From Pipra filicauda (Eukaryota > Chordata > Aves > Passeriformes > Pipridae), in contig NW_024103862.1 of assembly GCF_003945595.2 (NCBI RefSeq), forward strand, positions 1,164,501 to 1,228,500: a stretch of DNA of 64,000 bases, written 5' to 3'. The translations under genes were made by a program, and so were the position numbers. A model generated the notes under the pieces. That model did not search any database and was not told the DNA's origin. It saw only the letters and a list, made by a program, of their open reading frames with translations. Shown piece after piece: positions 11,972 through 24,087 of the stretch (position 1 is the first letter of the stretch; each line of letters begins with the position of its first letter).

Positions 11972-13127
11972 AAAATCATAGAAAAGGTTGAGAAAGACCT
12001 CTAAGATCATTGAGTCCAACTGTTAACCTAACACTACCAACCAAGTCTACCACTTAACCCTGTCTCTAAGGGCCATGTATACATGGCTTTTAAATACTTC
12101 CAGGGTTGATGACTCAGTCACTTCCCTGGGCAGCCTATACCAACCACCCTCTCCATGTTTACCACCCTCTCCATGAAGAAATTTTTCCTAATATCCAGTC
12201 TAAACCTTCCCTAGTGCAACTTGAGAACCCTCACCTTACTACAACCTCCTTTCAAGTAGTTGTAGAAAGAAATAAGGTGCCCCTGAGTCTCCTTTTCTCC
12301 AGGCTAAACAACTCCAGCTTCCTCAGCTGCTCCTCATAGAACTTGTACTCCAGACCCTTCACTAACTTTGTTGTCCTTCTCTGGACTTGCTCCAGCACCT
12401 CAATGTCTTTCATGTTATGAGGAACCTAAAACCGGACACAGGACTCAAGGTGCAGCTTCATCAGTAGCGAATACAGAGGGACAGTCACTGCCCTGGTCCT
12501 GCTGGCCACACTATTGCTGATATGTCAGGATGCCATTGGCCTTCTTGGCCACCTGGGCACACTGCTGGCTCACATTTAGCTGTCTGTCAACCAGCATTCC
12601 CAGTCCTTTCCAATAGGCAGCTTTCCAGCCGCTGTACCCCAAGCCTGCATGACCGCAGTTCAGGACCCGGCACTTGGCCTTTTTGAACCTCATACCGTTG
12701 GCCTCAGCCCACTGATCCAGCCTGTCCAGATCCCTCTGTAGAACCTTCCTGCCCTCCAGCAGATCAACACTCCCGATCAACTTGTTATCGTCTGCAAACT
12801 AACTGAGGGTGCACTTGTCCATATTGTTGACAAAGATATTAAACGGGGCTGGCCTCAACACTGAGCCCTGAGGAACATCACTCACAACCAGCCACTAGTG
12901 GATGTAACTCCATTCAACATAACTCTATGGGTCCAGTCATCCAACCAGTTTTTTACCCAGTGAACAGTGCACCTGCCTAAGCCAGGAGAAGCCAGTTTCT
13001 CCAGGAGAATGATGGAGGAAATGATATTGCAGGTTTTACTAAAGTCTAGGTAGACAATGCCTACAGCCATTCCCTCATGCACTAAGCAGGTAACCTTGTC
13101 ATAGACAGAGATCAGGTTAGTCAAGAT
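11972..13127 (-). mobile_element. CR1 LINE, 5'-truncated, about 1.15 kb
   Basis: The 3' end lies at the left, where the plus strand reads AAAATCATAGAAAAGGTTGAG, a CR1 terminus in antisense. Rightwards, the 3' UTR, the end of ORF2 and part of the reverse transcriptase can be followed to about 13127, where similarity stops abruptly. 5' truncation is normal for CR1. Inside the copy a short block (CACCCTCTCCATG) is tandemly duplicated near 12146-12175. The copy is inactive and carries substitutions, an in-frame stop and indels. Confidence 0.93.
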
Positions 13128-13130
13128 CAT
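12511..13130 (-). pseudogene. CR1 ORF2 reverse transcriptase remnant
   Basis: On the minus strand, 13130-12882 encodes reverse transcriptase motif A as VYLDFSKTCNIISS, then LLEKLASPGL and WVKNWLDDW. The usual AFD after the first Asp has become TCN. Near 12790-12800 the catalytic block reads FADDN, but a TAG stop falls two codons before it. The frame from 12780 to 12511 then gives [20 protein letters not shown] and the downstream connection region. Domain order is as expected for CR1. The stop, the altered motif A and the lack of the N-terminal endonuclease make it dead. Confidence 0.9.
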
Positions 13131-16100
13131 GAATTAAGGCTATCATTGGCACTGCAATCCATAAAACACAGTGCCAACTTTACCAACTTTTTTTTATGGG
13201 AAATGACATTAAAGCAGCCGCTTCTGTATCTCTGGTAAGCTCCACATATTGTACAGACAGCTCTGAAGTTGCCTTTAGATCTGTCATATGGTGCAAACAG
13301 CTGTCGATGAGCCATATGAACTGCTTTGACCTCCTGTATGCCATTTTCCTCTGGCTTCCCTTTGGCTTTGAGCATGCGGCCTCTTTTACACAGCTCACAG
13401 GATTGCCACAGATAAGTTTTTTTCCCATTTGAAGGGATCAGTAATTTTTCTTGGAGAACGCAAATACAAATCAATAGATTCTCATCTTAACATAAGGGAA
13501 ACGCTTATTTTTAAATGAACTCTGTTTTTACCCCTGAGACTAGTACAAAGCAACCAGAAGAGGCTCCATTAGAGCTGCACGGGGGATTTCAAGACTCTGC
13601 TTCACTTGTCCCCATTTCACATTGTCAAAACATGTAAAAACAAAGGATTTCATTTCACTTACAAAAGACGTGTCAGTAAGTGTACAGCTTCAGAAGGAAT
13701 TTAATTACATGGTGTCTTCACAGGTGACAAGGTGCTAGCATTTGTGTATATAAAAACTACCTGAACAAGCTTTCAGAAGGATTTTTCCTTCAACACAGGG
13801 AAATTAGGGCTACTATGTCTCACATTAATTTAAGGTCCACTCAGAGGAGTAGGACCATGGATTGCCTGAATTTGTAGCAGAATAAATGTAGAATATGTCC
13901 ATTGAATATTCCCTTTCTCCTGCTGGACAGCACGATTTTTTTTCATATACATCTTCTTTTTTTTAGATTAATTTTATCTATTTGGTATTTGACTGATTTA
14001 GCTAGAAAGTCAAGTCATCTTTACATGGCATGCCTTAGACACCAGGTGGTCTGCTAGGCAGAAATTTCATCAGATACCTCTGCCCTTTAAATTCCTCATG
14101 TAGAGAAAGAGGCAGTGTGAAACCGTGGGAATATGGCAGAGAGCTGTTCTGGGGAGCATTACCAACCTGTGAACCCTGAGTACAGCTGGAATCAGGAGCA
14201 ATGGATCTCCCTGTGGGCCCTTTCCATCAGTACTGGGCAAACACCACATGCCCCACTTCTGCCATGGGGGAAAATGCCCCAAGAGATTTCAGTGCCAAAG
14301 TGTTTAAGTGACATATCCTATGCTCAGGACAGTACTGAGCAGGATATGAGAGAAGATGCAGCTCTAGAACCCAAATTTTGCTCCAGTAACCTGCATGGCT
14401 TGCTGAAATCCTGCAAGTCTTAGGCAGGGCTGAGCTGTTTAAGACCAAAGACAAAATTTGTTTTCTTGTGTTTAGACTTAACAGAGTTACATTTCATTTC
14501 ACATTCCTTATTTGTACAGCAAAGAAGCAGATTGGTATTTCAAAACCTTTTCCAAATGTTTATTTTAAGCAGTGATGGAGGAACTCTGTATTTTACATAT
14601 GGTTAGTGGTGCTGTTTGCAAGTTATCAGTCATCAGTTTAACTTTTAATCAAAGGTTTTAAAACATTTGTGTCTCTTTGAAAGTTTCACACATATTTAAG
14701 TGGAGCTTGATGAGTAGCAAAGTTTTAATTAAGCAGGTGTCCAGTGATGGATGCACACCTCCCTGAGAGCCCCTCCTGGGGGCTATTTCTGGGTAGCAAG
14801 CCACTGAGTAGTTGAGAGGACAAGTAGCTGAGAGTAAGTGTACTGACAACACACCTTATCAAGTACAAAATCTGTACAGCAAAAAAATCAAAGCAGGAAA
14901 CAGGGTCAGCCTTCGATGATTATAAAAGCTGCAAAGATAATTCTACAGCTACAGGCACGTACTACACATATTACATAAATATTGTAAAGATTGTATGTAT
15001 ATCTCTAATGTTAGATAATTATTTTCTATTCTATTATAGAAATCTTTATACACACAAGTTTCCAATTTTTTGTTTTGCTGCTGCTACCTTATGATGATTG
15101 TCTTTGGTTATATTACCTTATTGAAGTTCACTGTTTATTCCTCTGCTGCTAGAAACAACAGAAAAGGATGCAAACAATGCAGGAAAATAATCTAATCATG
15201 AGTGTCTAAGAACCAGCATTTCTGATTCCTGTTGTTACTTTTCTCTGTTCTGGGGCATATATATAATACATATGTACTATACAGCCTTAAATACTTTATT
15301 CTTATTAATTAAAATGTTATAGCTTTATGTGCATACACGTTACACAGTTAGAGAGACAGGAACAGGTACTAAACATTCACAGACAGACATGAAGATTTAA
15401 TTATGCAAGCAGCTTTGAAGCCTTGCAATCAATGTATATATACACATACACACACACGTTCATACATACGCCTACATGCAAAGTGACATTAATCCTGTAT
15501 ATCATGCAACCCCAAGTGATGTTCACAAGGATTATCTTCTAAATGACAGTTAAAAATAAGCATATATCTATTGTATTCAAAAGACAGAATTCAGTTCCTT
15601 TAACCAGTTAAAATATAGAATAGTTTAACCAAGAATAAAGATGAGTAATAGATTTAACACAGGAAGAATTTTAGAAAACTTAATTTCAGAAAAATAAAAT
15701 ACATAAAAGTGAGTCAAATTATTTAAAATTTTTTGATGTATATAAAATTCTAAACTATTGATAAATATATCTGATAAATAATGATGATAGTCTCCATATT
15801 TCTTTGTTTAATTCTCAGTTTTCTTGCAAGATCTTCTTGAAGTTTGGTTGTAATGGATCATTACGTCCATAATGTGCTCAATGTTGGAGTGAATTTTGAA
15901 CAGTTTTTAGGCTGCATACTGTTTTCTTCCAGATAATTTACTGGATTAAAATTAGCAGTGTGAAAAGCTGTAGAGAAATCTAAATGCCTGCCAAATCAAA
16001 GAAATAATCACATTTTTATGAATATTTAATATCATAGTCATGGCAAATAAGGCAAGTAATTAGTACTTACCATAAATTTGCAAAGTATTATTTTATGTAA

Positions 16101-17390
16101 ATGTTACATTCTACTAGTTTGATATGAATTATTCATTGTATTACCAGACACTGACACAAACCAGCAAACACTAAAATCTATGTGTTATTAGTTTACTTAC
16201 CTTTAATGATATTGTTTAGAGGGTATTTTTCTGAGATTACTATTTTTTCCCAAATGGGATGGAAACAAGAAGAAAGTCATTTAAAGTCACCTACTGCACA
16301 TTCCAGTATTGGAGAAACTCAAGATGCAAATCAACAAAATGCAAGTTCTTTCATGTGTACAGATGAAGAGCTCTCAGCTATGTCTCCGACTGCAAAGACT
16401 GCACAGGCGATTACTATTAATGAAGTATGGTAAAAGCTGTTTATAAAAATAATGGATGTGGGAGAGAAACTAACATCTTTAAAGATGACTCCCATAACCC
16501 CTCACAGTCAAGAGGCAGAGTCTTTGGGTCGGGGAAGTAAAGGATGAAGAGAGAATCTAGACCTGACCATAACATACAATATCCAAATAGCACTTCAGGA
16601 TAAAAAGGCCCCTCTAGTTTATCTACAGGTGTTGGGTTGTCATATGTGTTTCAGGGCTTGACTGCTAGCTTTTCTTGATTCTTACAAAAATCATTTCATT
16701 TTCCTGATTTGTGATTGGCATCTGCTGATCCCTGAAAACATCAACCCTCATCATACTTCCAGTGCTATAGTATATTAAATGACCAAAGCCACTTTCAGTT
16801 CTTGCTCCATCTTAAGTATAATCTCGTGCTTCTTCTGGTATTAATAAAATCTTTCATTTTACTGTAACTGCCAAATTTTCACTGATATACTCCGTCTTTG
16901 GAGTCACCAGTGTAGTTACTCAACACTAATTCCTAGAACACATATCCCTTTGCAATTACCTTATGACAGTGAAGATAACCAATAACTTTCTAACCTATTT
17001 TTCACCTACCAAAATATTTTATTGACTCTTGATGAGCAGCATCTGACCGTTTGATTGTACAAAGTGAGTTTTCTCCAAACAGTAAATCTTTCAGTCTTAA
17101 TAAATTACATCCACTGCTTTATACTTATCAGCTTGCTCTGTAGCAAACTCATCAAAATTAAAATCTGCTTATGCTATATGTCCTCTCCTTTGGTAAATCC
17201 ATGTACATTTTCTGCAGAAAATTTTATCTTTTCTAGCATTCATCTGTCCTAGTACAAACCAATTTATTGTTCATGAGACTTTCAGACTTGTTGGTTTTGG
17301 AGTCAAATTCTCACAAAAAAAAAGATCTGATATTTCATATACAATAAAAAACATATATTGGTCCTTTGGATCATAGTTCAACTTAGAGGC
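13128..17390. other. Unique DNA, no gene supported
   Basis: At 13135-13475 several overlapping frames (78-115 codons, both strands) and some CpGs occur just beyond the CR1 5' end. No known domain was seen, and they may be chance or a decayed exon. The rest is AT-rich, with short (CA)n and TA tracts near 15430-15470 and many frame-free stretches between 14900 and 17000. Confidence 0.5.
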
Positions 17391-17411
17391 ATCCCAAATT
17401 ACATTTGGGAT
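17391..17411. repeat. Perfect hairpin, 9-bp stem and 3-nt loop
   Basis: ATCCCAAAT and ATTTGGGAT flank TAC. No T-run follows and no gene is adjacent, so no terminator or RNA role is indicated. A perfect 9-bp stem of this kind can occur by chance in 64 kb. Confidence 0.8.
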
Positions 17412-19915
17412 CTACCAAGAGGTATTATAACTCTCAGTGTCTACCTCACTCTTCACCTGTCTGGCAGTGTCTTAGAGCAATAGAGTTCACAGTACACAGG
17501 CAAAAAGTCAATGTTCTGGTTCTACTTTTGTCAAATCTCACCAAAGTAGCAAAGAGTTTTCATGTTCTAACAGAACTCTGAATGGTAAAAATGTAAACTA
17601 TTTACATACAGTAAAAAGCTGTATTACCATCCTTGGACAGAGTTTTGGAGCAACTGGAGTTGTTTTACTAGTGGTAAGTAAATCAGACTCAGATTACAGG
17701 CTGGTAGAGGTAGTTGTCTCTGAACCATTGGCATCTCTGAATCGGGAGTTTGCAAGCATGAGTAACGTTGGTCTACATTTAATTTGTTTGATATAAGTAA
17801 AACTTTCTTAATGCAATCTTAAATCTGTGTTACTCATGCTTTTCAATGATTGGTATCTGGAGTTTTGTTCACCAAAGACAAATTTTAGCCTTACGTGCTA
17901 TTATTACAATGTAGGTGTGATTTTGAGTCGTGTCACGCTAAGGCATGCACCAATCAGAATGTCTCTACAGCTTCTACTGAATTGTACAAAATTAAAAACA
18001 TCCCATTTCCAGAGAACTGAAATACAAGGATTTTAGCTAAGGGAGAAGGGCCAGGTTTAAGATGAATATCAGATGTGGCTTCATAAAATGAAATATTTCA
18101 AAGTACATGGGAAAAGGTGTCTCAGCAGCTCTGGGAACAGCACTATTATACAGCTCCTCACTGTGAGCTCATGTTTTCATGCTGTACTTGGGAAGTTCAA
18201 CAAGGAACTGACAGCTAAGGATCGAGTATTAGAAGTAGTTATACAAACCACAGCTCAGTATCCCCCATTTTAAATAAAAGCTTGCCAGCTGGCAAGTGGG
18301 AGAGAAGGAAAGTTCTTGTCCTTGTGGGTGGTTTGGACTATGCGAACCATCAGTCTTTACCCTAACAAAACCCTCATCAGTCTTTGGGAGTTGCATGATT
18401 TCCCTTAAAATCACCCTTGTGTAACCTGTTTTATTTAGGTTCAAATTATTTTCACCTCCAACTAGGTAAGTTAGCAGGGTCTGTAGAAAAGCAGAAAGGA
18501 GCAGATATAATGATAAAAGCTCATGCAGAAGTATTCTTCAGTCTCTGATTCTTTCACCCTCTAGTATGTACTCTCACTCATCCTGTACCCCGCTCTGGCC
18601 TCCTCTCCCACGTTCGTAATGATAAGCAACATGTGCAAAGCAACCGATTAAAAACAAAATGCTATTTGCACATTTAAAGCGATAGTAGAGAAGATACAAG
18701 AACACAGCACAATGGACAGCAAAAACGTGGTTCACATAAATGTTTGGTTTTAGCTTTAATATTTTAAATAAACATTTCCTTCCACTTAGACTCATCCTAA
18801 TCTGCAATCTCCACCTGGTGTTTTTCAAACCAGATGGAAATGTAAATTATTTAAAATCATGAAATTCCATTAGCAGTTGGGCTTAAGTGCTTAAAAAAAA
18901 TAGGAAGAAAGAGAACTTTTGAGGGTTCCAGAAGGCGACTGCGCCACCCCCTTGTGTATGGCTGCAGCCACAGAGCAGGGTCCAGGAGCACTTTGCTTCG
19001 GACATGCCCTGGCTGAGCTCTGAACACTGGTGAAGAAGATCTAGATCCAATTTGTGGCTGAGATTTGCATTGCAGCAACACCTGCAGCTCGCTCATTCCC
19101 ACAGCAGAAAGAGTGTGACCCCTAGAGAGCCTGCAAAGCAGACATCCATTTCACCTCCCAAACTGCTTCGAGCAATGCTACCTACTTTACTTCTGTTCAA
19201 TCGGGAGAAAGAATTTTCCAAAAATGTTCTTTGTTTTGTTTTGTTTTTTTCCCAAAGTGCAACCAGTGCCTATGATGGTGTCTGTTCATTCCTGTTTGTA
19301 GCATAAAAGCCTATGAGGAAATGCCATATAAAGAAGATGCCTGCATGAACAAATACTGCAGAAGACTGAGAAGGACCATGAATAAGAAAATACAAACTAA
19401 CTTCGTCCTTCTATATGCAGGACTTTTGACCATGAAAATTAATAACAAAAATGACATTTGGGGGCATGGTGTTCTTTTATTTCTCCTCCTTATTGAGGTC
19501 TTGTACTAAAGGTGATAAGCAAGCAACAAGTGATAGTTATATCAGGCTACTCACAGCTCTCAAGTGCATCACAAGACAGGAGCCTAAAGCCACTAGCATC
19601 AACAGTCTGAGACACAAGATGCTCCCCTCTCCCTTCCTTCAAGGTGGCTGCGTTCTGCCAAACCCCATCACCCTCTGCCAAGCTCTCTATTGCTCCGCAC
19701 AGCAAGCAATCAAGCAGAGACTTCTTCACCACTGGCTGGAGGACTATCTTCTTGCATCTTTAATATCAGTTTTTGTGAGTTGGGAGCACTCTGATTACTG
19801 TTTGCTTGGATTTATCTAGTATTTGGCCACATCATACTGTAAAAAACTCTCTAAAGCCCAATTATATTAATTAATGTACAAGAACTTTAAAGATGTGTAA
19901 GAATATATATGTACA
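17412..19915. other. Unique DNA, no gene seen
   Basis: Short frames only (up to 122 codons at 19451-19819, +, without recognisable motifs). A small TTTTG repeat lies near 19230-19250. Confidence 0.55.
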
Positions 19916-19945
19916 AGAATATATCCAGTGGTATGGATATATTCT
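19916..19945. repeat. Perfect hairpin, 11-bp stem and 8-nt loop
   Basis: AGAATATATCC at 19916-19926 pairs with GGATATATTCT at 19935-19945. It lies in an AT-rich stretch with TATATAT-type sequence to its left. The stem is longer than expected by chance for one location but is AT-rich. No associated gene. Confidence 0.8.
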
Positions 19946-20507
19946 ATTGACATTTGGTGGTCATCTATATAGATGTATCATTTACAAAACCCACTCCAGA
20001 TCCACACCCATACCCATTCTGCCTCCATTATTGATCCCCAGTTATTAACAAGAATACTATTCTTAGCCAATTACTAATCACCCAGCTTCAACTAGATGGT
20101 AACCACATCTCCATCTTTAATCCTGCTTTCACTGAGCAAAGAAGAATGGTTGGATTTACCTTTCATGGACCAAATCCACTGAAGGAGACTTAGCCACTGT
20201 AACACTACTCTATCTGTCCTATTATGAATCCAGACCCCTACGAGAGATGGCTATGTCACCCTTGTGAAGTACGAGAGGAGTTTGGTACTTCTGAAGAGAA
20301 TTCACAAGTATCAGTACATTGGCTGTTAATGCATCTCTTACACCCTAGGTCAGTCAGAGTGCTGACCTGGACCAAGTATTCCCCTGAGCTGGCACAGGTG
20401 TCTCCACTGCTTGGTTTGGACCAGAGATCTGAATCCAGGTTTGGTCTAACAGAAAATATCTATATGAGAAATTTCATAAATCTTAAGCCATGCAGTCAGA
20501 GGATACA
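19946..20507. other. Unique DNA, no gene
   Basis: One open frame (20224-20547, +, 107 codons) crosses into the SINE-like sequence that follows. It shows no domain and is probably chance. Confidence 0.5.
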
Positions 20508-20595
20508 ACAGATGGTTAAGGGCACTGGATATGTGGATGGCAAGTGAGCAAGGAGCTGGAATCCCAGGTTTGATTTCAGGTTCCGTAGTTGAAGG
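20508..20595 (+). repeat. Worn tRNA-derived SINE head (MIR/CORE-SINE-like)
   Basis: TGGTTAAGGGC at 20513-20523 fits a polymerase III A box, and GGTTTGATTTC at 20567-20577 is a one- or two-base variant of a B box, at tRNA-like spacing. The context (GGTTAAGGGCACTGG ... AGGAGCTGGAATCCCAGGTTTGATT) follows the head of MIR-type SINEs found across amniotes. No clear core or tail follows. It is not a functional tRNA, since no acceptor stem closes. Confidence 0.45.
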
Positions 20596-22309
20596 TGGCG
20601 TCAACCTCTATGAGTTTGGCCTTCTTTTTGTGCATTGCCTAGTCCAATACGAGTCCTATCAGCTACAAGTTTGCACACTGTGAAACTCGGAGACTGTGAT
20701 TAGCAATGATCATATTTACTATGGAAACAATCACTTTGGAATTTTTTTTTGCTTTGTTCCTTCACACCAACACTTCTGTAAATCTTTTATACCCTTGGTG
20801 CTTGGGCTAATGTAATAGAAAAACTTGTCTAGGAAATCTTATACCTTCCTCTTATCTCTAAAATATTAGTATATTGGCTAAGGAAAAAACACTCGTGAGT
20901 GACAGATATGACCCTTTCCTGGGCACCATCTACCTACAATTCCTGGTATTTCATACCATTGGAAAAGCAAATCCTTGTTCTTAGGGAAAAACCTTAACAA
21001 ATATTGTAGCACTAAAAGCACCCAGAAGTGGCAATGTAAGAAACAATCCAAATTTCAGTGTCTCCAAGTGAATTTCAGAGAAGCTGCCTTATGGAAGGGA
21101 GAAAGCTGCTTGCTTCACACAGCTCTGTTCTGCTTCTTTTTATCATTTCATCATTTAAATTTTGGACAAGTTATTGTCATGACTTTTTCTCTTTCTGGTT
21201 CCAAGGAATGAACCTGGGGCTTCTGATCAGGATGAAGAAACGAAAAGAAAAAACATTCATGTAGCAAAGGCAATCTTGTCAAATCACATTTTAAAATAAA
21301 AATTATTTTAGGGTATAGCTATACTGTATTTATTGCAGTTTGGGCAAAGAGCACTGTATTCACTGAATGGATCCTCAGGACAATAGCTCTTGTTGCACAG
21401 GAATCAGTGGAACTAAATGTCCTGATGTTTGCTGTGTTCCTCAGAAGAGCTTTGCAGTCTGCATGGAGCTCTCTTTTTTTGCCACCAGGAGCATACAGGT
21501 GAGCCAGTTTAAATCTAGCTAGGATATATCCGCATGTATTGCAGTCAGCTCAGCTGCAGAGTAACTGCAGTGTAGTGTCCCCTCCCATACAAAACACGTT
21601 GCTCTATGTTGTTAATTTTCTATAAACTTGCATACCCTATAGGTAGTCCAAAATTATCCTGCTTCATGGAAAGAAGTCAGCAGCCATCTGCACCAGAGTG
21701 AACGGCACTCAGCATGGTAGAGGTCCCAGCTGGGAGCAAGTCTTCCTCTCGTTATCATCTGAGACTTTCCCTCTTCCCTTAACAAAGCCCAGAGAAGCCA
21801 TCAAAAAGTATTCTGAAATTTCCATAGCTTTATATTCATACAGAGCTTCTTCTGTGCTCTCTGTGTAGAACAGCTTGCAGCATCTGGGGGTACTTCCCTT
21901 TTGGGGGTAGGAGCCTCCAGAAGTTCAGTTGCTTTAGCCATAGCCCTCAGGGACAAACTCTGCTGTCATTCCTTCATCATTATGCTGCAGATGATGCCAA
22001 AGGTAAAAGGAAAAAAGGAGGTCCAGCTGGGGTTGTACCTTCTATCTGTGCCATCTTGGACTCAGAGCTGCAGAAAAAGAAAGCTTCTCTCCACTGCTTT
22101 AGGGAGATCAGAATTTGGTAGGGATTCCCCTCCATCCAGTGTTAATCAGAGAGCTGTACAGGTTGGATAGGTCATCCTTAAAGCAGGCACAGCTACAAGG
22201 TAAGATGATGTTACCCAAAGCTTTATCCTGACAAATTCTGTAAACATCCAAGTGAGCAGGTAGTGCTCACTTTTCCATGGCTTCACTGTTCTCATGGTGT
22301 AACAGTTTT
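20596..22309. other. Unique DNA, no gene seen
   Basis: Frames are short and unrecognised. No repeat family was identified up to the CR1 that begins near 22310. Confidence 0.5.
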
Positions 22310-23366
22310 TCCTTGTATCCACAAGGATACAGCTGGATAAACACATCATGCATGTCTTATGAGTTGAGCAGAAAGGGTAAGAGTGAATGGGGTGACATCA
22401 GACTGGCGACCTGTCACTGGTGAGGTTCCACAGGGCTCCATCTTGGGCCCTGTTCTCTTCAACATCATCATAAATAAATTTGACCCAGGACTGGAAGGGA
22501 TGACACAAAACTCGGAGGAGCTGTTAACTCCCTCAAAGGCAGGGAGGCCCTGCAGAAAGACCTTGACAAATCAGAGGACTGAGCAATCACCATATGAAGT
22601 TCAACAAAGGAAAGTGCTGGATTCTGTACCTGGGATGGGGCGACCCTATATGTACAGACAAAGTGGGAATGAGATGGTGGAAAGTAGTGTCATGGAAAGG
22701 GACCTGGGGGTCCTGGCCAATAGCAAATTGAATGAGTCTGCAGTGTCCTGGCAGCCAGGAGGGCCAACTCTGTCCTGGGCAGGCATCAGGCAAAGCATCA
22801 CCAGTTGGCTGAGGGAGGGGATTGTCCTGCTCTGCTCTGACCTGGTGTAGCTTCACCTTGAATACTGTGTGCAGTTTTGGTCACTGCAATATAAGAAAGA
22901 TATTAAGCTGTTAGACAGTGTCCAAAGGAAGGCAATGAAGATGGTGAAGGGCCTTGAGGGGAAGCTGTATGAAGAGCAGCTGAGGTCACTTGGTCTGTTC
23001 AGCCTGGAAGAGACTGAGGAGAGACCTCATTGCAGTCTACAACTTCCTCATGAAGGGGACAGGGGCAGGCACTGATCTGTTCTCTGTGGTTACCAGTGAC
23101 AGGACCTGAGGGAATGGCCTGAAATTGTGTCAGGGGAAGTTTAGGTTGGATATTAGAAAAGGGTTCTTCCCCCAAGGTGTGGCTGGGCACTGGAACAGGC
23201 TCCCCAGGGAAGTGGTCACAGCACCAAACCTTCCAGAGTTCAAGAAGCATTTGGACAATACTCTCTGGCACATGGGGACTCTTGGGGATGGTCCTGCATA
23301 GGGCTAGGAGTTGGACTTCATGATCCTTGTGGGTCCCTTCCAACTCAGCATATACTGTGATTCTGC
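22310..23366 (+). mobile_element. CR1 LINE, 5'-truncated, about 1.05 kb
   Basis: CR1 similarity starts near 22310 (LDKHIM-encoding sequence at 22333-22350) and runs in sense to a 3' terminus GGGTCCCTTCCAACTCAGC...CTGTGATTCTG at about 23366. A deletion near 22352-22375 removes part of the region before NGVTSDWRPV. The 3' end is the type shared with the SINE at 7192-7337. From memory this belongs to the CR1-X/J group of subfamilies. The copy is dead: frameshifts and deletions are listed under its ORF remnant. Confidence 0.92.
22383..23075 (+). pseudogene. CR1 ORF2 reverse transcriptase remnant
   Basis: The first frame (22383-22850) carries reverse transcriptase motif B as VPQGSILGPVLFNIIIN. 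At about 22500 a short deletion removes the residues that normally precede the catalytic Asp pair: GATGAC followed by TKLG-encoding bases remain, but the Phe-Ala codons before them are gone and the frame shifts. The frame then wanders through NEMVESSVMERDLGVLANSKLN. From 22869 a second open piece gives [24 protein letters not shown], the usual C-terminal part of CR1 ORF2. Confidence 0.9.
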
Positions 23367-23379
23367 CATACAATTTTCC

Positions 23380-23635
23380 TTGTTTTAGTTTCTGTCCATT
23401 CAATGTCTCTCGTCCTTTAACCGCACACCTCTATAAAGTCCTGTCTCCAACTTATTGCTAACCTCCTCTTTGATTCTGGTACACTTTCATTAGGTCCCCC
23501 AGAAGCCACCTCCTCTCAGCTGAATAAGCCCAGTTCCCTCAGCCCCACTTCACAGGACAAATGCTCTAGTCCCTGACTGCCTCAGTGGCCCTCTGCAGAA
23601 TTTTCTTCAGTTTATTGATGTCTTACTTGTATTGG
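23380..23635 (-). mobile_element. CR1 LINE fragment, antisense, left part of an interrupted copy
   Basis: The plus strand reads as antisense CR1: GTCTCTCGTCCT-like sequence near 23407, AGGTCCCCC near 23493, GCCCAGTTCCCTCAG near 23529, then CAGTTTATTGATGTCTTACT up to ACTTGTATTGG at 23625-23635. In intact CR1 the next bases would continue as GGG-CCCAAAACTGG-like sequence. Here the match stops and a different LINE begins. The 3'-most part of this CR1 is missing. It is strongly diverged, hence old. Confidence 0.8.
23625..23635 (+). repeat. Left target site duplication of nested LINE
   Basis: ACTTGTATTGG, repeated exactly at 24098-24108. The left copy continues the interrupted CR1, which is what a target site duplication created by insertion into that CR1 should do. 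Confidence 0.75.
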
Positions 23636-23721
23636 TTGTCTATCTCTCCGTCGATCTTACCATCTGAGGAGATGAGGCTACCAAGGTAATTAAACTGCTG
23701 GACTGATTTGAGCTCCGATTT
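23636..23721 (-). pseudogene. Inverted reverse transcriptase fragment of nested LINE
   Basis: The minus strand encodes ELKSVQQFNYLGSLISSD followed by GKIDGEIDN, the FxYLGSxISSDGxxxxEI signature that follows the catalytic core in many LINE reverse transcriptases. The frame has no stop within the fragment and ends at the target duplication. The polypeptide was never complete here. Confidence 0.8.
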
Positions 23722-24054
23722 GAACTTGCCACTGGCTGCCGCAACAGCGGAGCCCCGAAGAAAAGATACAAGGACTCCCTGAAACAACATCTCAGCCTTG
23801 GCCATATTGATCAACATAACTGGTCTACTCTGGCCTCCAACTGGGAGGCCTGGAGACACACCATCTGTAACGCTGCTGTCTCCTTTGAGAACACACGCAG
23901 GATCACCCTCGAGGAAAAAAGGCAACGCAGAAAGAACCGTGTATTGCAGAATATACCATCTAAGGAGTCTTTCTGCTGTGCCTTTTGTAATCGGATATGT
24001 CTGTCACGTATTGGCCTCATAAGCCACCAGCGTGCCTGCAACAAATGTGGATAG
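23722..24054 (+). pseudogene. Open C-terminal ORF of nested LINE, about 110 codons, no ATG
   Basis: From GAA at 23722 to the TAG at 24052-24054 the frame is uninterrupted: ELATGCRNSGAPKKRYKDSL near the start, HNWSTLASNWEAWRHTI in the middle, then an Arg/Lys-rich stretch and a zinc-finger-like end CCAFCNRICLSRIGLISH followed by QRACNKCG. The spacing is CX2CX12HX3C. There is no start codon because the 5' part is missing. The lack of stops over 110 codons contrasts with the battered CR1 on both sides and suggests a younger insertion. The finger probably binds nucleic acid. Confidence 0.8.
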
Positions 24055-24087
24055 AGCCTTCCCAAATCTTCGTTCGCGAAGCCCAGC

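Noticed and set aside
23623..23925. 100-codon minus-strand frame covering the LINE junction
   Set aside because: Only its C-terminal third is LINE protein. The rest is antisense to the plus-strand LINE ORF, an artefact of the inversion.
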